Below, one piece after another: positions 4,451 to 5,997 of a stretch of 5,997 nucleotides of DNA. The stretch comes from Flavobacteriaceae bacterium. Lineage in GTDB: Bacteria > Bacteroidota > Bacteroidia > Flavobacteriales > Weeksellaceae. The position numbers were made by a program, and so were the translations under genes. Numbering within the stretch: the stretch's first letter is position 1; every line of letters starts with the position of its first letter. The notes under the pieces are model-generated. The model was not told where the DNA came from and did no database searches. It was given only the letters and a program-made list of their open reading frames with translations. The stretch spans positions 1-5,997 of the forward strand of contig JAISSC010000185.1 in assembly GCA_031273305.1 (NCBI GenBank), read 5' to 3'.

Positions 4451-5997
4451 ATGGGATATAATAAAAAGAAGAATTTAGAGCAGAATATTCAGTCAATAGA
4501 AATTGCATTTGAATTGAGTAGACAGAACCGGCAACCAACGCAAGAACAAAGGAGTATATTGGAGAAATATTCCGGATTCGGTGGGCTATCATGCATCCTG
4601 AAGCCGTGTGACAAACCGGAAGATATAGACGGATGGCTAGCTACGGAAAAAGACTTATTTGAAGATACGGTACGGCTGTATGAACTAATCCGAAAATATT
4701 CGGATTCTGATGATATGTATAAAAGCTATGTCAGCAGTCTGAAAGAATCAAAACTGACAGCGTTTTTTACTCCTGCCCATGTTATAAAAGTCCTGACGGA
4801 ATCTTTTCACAAGAATGATATTCTTTTTCATGACATTCTTGATCCAAGTGCAGGGACAGGCGCTTTTTTTAACGGGTTTGAAAAAAATAAGGAAAATATC
4901 GTGTGCTTCGAAAAAGATTATATCACAGCTAAAATATTACGGCTGTTACATCCCGAAGCGGAAATTAATTCCTCCGGATTTGAAACAATAGAAAAATATA
5001 ATAATAACTATTTTGATCTGGTAACCTCCAATATCCCTTTCGGTAATTTTAAAGTTTACGATCAGGCATTTGCAGAAAGTAAGGATAGTATACAAAAGAA
5101 ATCGTGTAATAAGATACATAATTATTTCTTTATCAAAGCAATCGATATTGTGCGTGAAGGCGGAATAATAGCTTTTATAACATCCCGGGGATTGATGAAT
5201 ACCCCGGAGAACCGGATTATCAGGGAGCGATTGATGGAAACCTGTAATTTGGTGTCAGTTATACGCTTACCTAACGATTTGTTTATAGATATTGCCAATA
5301 CGAAGGCAGGAAGCGACCTGATTATTTTACAGAAAAATACAGCTAAGAACATTAAATCGCCGGATGAAGAGGCTTTTATAGAAACACGGATATTACCCAA
5401 CGGCTGTCCTGTCAATAACTATTTAATGGATTTCAGCCGGGTTATATATACAAAATTTGAAGTCACTACAGACCAGTACGGACAACCCGGAATTAATTTT
5501 TATTATGAAAAAAGTAAAGAAGATTTAGCTTTCGAATTATCGGCCATGCTTCATGTAGACTATCAGAAAAGGTTAAATAAAGAACTATATAATAAATACC
5601 TGCATGAAAACAAAAAAGTGTCAGAAGAAAATGAAGAAGATGATGAGATGGCCTCAGATACAGCGATAAGCCTGTATGATCTGTTTGGGATTACTCCGGA
5701 AGAACGCACCCAGCTGGAAATGAAGCAAAAAACAAATCTATCTAAATCGGAAGAAAACCCTGGTATTTTGATTTCCTCTCTTGAAGACCCCTTTGATATT
5801 CTCAGGACCAGCAAAAAAATATGTCAATACAAAGGAAATTTTGAAGAATACTATACAGAGGGCACTATTGTCCAATTTAAAGGACAGACAGGTTTTTTAA
5901 GTATTAAGAAAGAACGCAAGAAAGATGAAGTTGCTGAGTGTCATATGTTTAATCCTATAGATGTTAGTGTCGCCCAATCTGCCCGGATAAAAGGATA
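4451..5997 (+). CDS. N6-adenine DNA methylase domain of a probable large methylase/helicase protein, 3' end cut off
   Basis: The first 515 residues are visible, with no stop before the window edge. YSGFGGL (40-46) and TAFFTP (103-108) are conserved N-terminal motifs of this family. DPSAGTG (131-137) is the S-adenosylmethionine-binding motif I. SNIPFG (193-198) stands at the catalytic motif IV position, where most amino-methylases have (N/D)PP(Y/F). REGGIIAFITSRG (235-247) and the strands after it complete the Rossmann-like fold. Residues 388-402 are an acidic linker, followed by LYDLFGITPEERT (409-420), and from 467 a segment (YYTEGTIVQFKGQTGFL) that, as I recall, precedes the helicase half in ICE homologues of about 1900-2000 residues. 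Phage P1 DarB is a comparable methylase/helicase fusion that protects DNA from restriction. The start MGYNKKKNLEQNI fits the family; there is no Shine-Dalgarno sequence. The helicase part lies outside the window and is inferred. Confidence 0.88.
   Translation, partial: MGYNKKKNLEQNIQSIEIAFELSRQNRQPTQEQRSILEKYSGFGGLSCILKPCDKPEDIDGWLATEKDLFEDTVRLYELIRKYSDSDDMYKSYVSSLKESKLTAFFTPAHVIKVLTESFHKNDILFHDILDPSAGTGAFFNGFEKNKENIVCFEKDYITAKILRLLHPEAEINSSGFETIEKYNNNYFDLVTSNIPFGNFKVYDQAFAESKDSIQKKSCNKIHNYFFIKAIDIVREGGIIAFITSRGLMNTPENRIIRERLMETCNLVSVIRLPNDLFIDIANTKAGSDLIILQKNTAKNIKSPDEEAFIETRILPNGCPVNNYLMDFSRVIYTKFEVTTDQYGQPGINFYYEKSKEDLAFELSAMLHVDYQKRLNKELYNKYLHENKKVSEENEEDDEMASDTAISLYDLFGITPEERTQLEMKQKTNLSKSEENPGILISSLEDPFDILRTSKKICQYKGNFEEYYTEGTIVQFKGQTGFLSIKKERKKDEVAECHMFNPIDVSVAQSARIKG

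Noticed and set aside
5122..5814. Minus-strand open frames at 5122-5415 and 5563-5814.
   Set aside because: They are antisense to the continuous methylase frame and show no motifs.

Overview
The window looks like part of an integrative and conjugative element (conjugative transposon) of a Bacteroidales bacterium. Three things point there: protein families typical of these elements (a plasmid/ICE-type topoisomerase III, a DUF4099/DUF3945 protein, and a very large methylase/helicase-type protein); moderate-to-low G+C; and gene starts with A-rich leaders and no clear Shine-Dalgarno sequence. The assignment rests on protein resemblance recalled from these families, not on a database search. No integrase, att site, transfer gene, resistance gene, tRNA, rRNA or CRISPR array is visible.

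Layout. Positions 1-4077 hold a leftward cluster, read from right to left: a 625-residue DUF4099/DUF3945 protein (4077-2200); an 88-residue protein that I read as a free-standing DUF4099-like domain (2140-1874); and topB (1812-1), which runs off the left edge without a stop codon. The gaps are about 60 nt each, so the three genes are probably co-transcribed. The topB gap carries a strong GC-rich hairpin. Positions 4078-4450 are a 373-nt non-coding divergent region. From 4451 to the right edge a gene on the + strand encodes the first 515 residues of a DNA N6-adenine methylase-like protein, probably the N-terminus of a much larger methylase/helicase protein.

The strongest unexplained signal is in the divergent region. 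Positions 4283-4445 form a long nested inverted repeat: eight paired segments, 54 pairs in total, including a perfect 13-bp arm. It ends five bases before the methylase start codon. A Bacteroides-like -7 promoter element lies upstream (4223-4230), so the repeat would be the 5' leader of the mRNA. It also contains a competing small palindrome and a possible 16-codon leader ORF. It could be an RNA switch controlling the methylase, or a structure that works as single-stranded DNA during conjugative entry.

How the parts may fit together (inference): topoisomerase III would resolve or relax DNA during excision or transfer, the methylase/helicase-type protein would modify or remodel incoming element DNA, as phage P1 DarB does against restriction, and the DUF4099/DUF3945 proteins would be accessory partners of unknown biochemistry.
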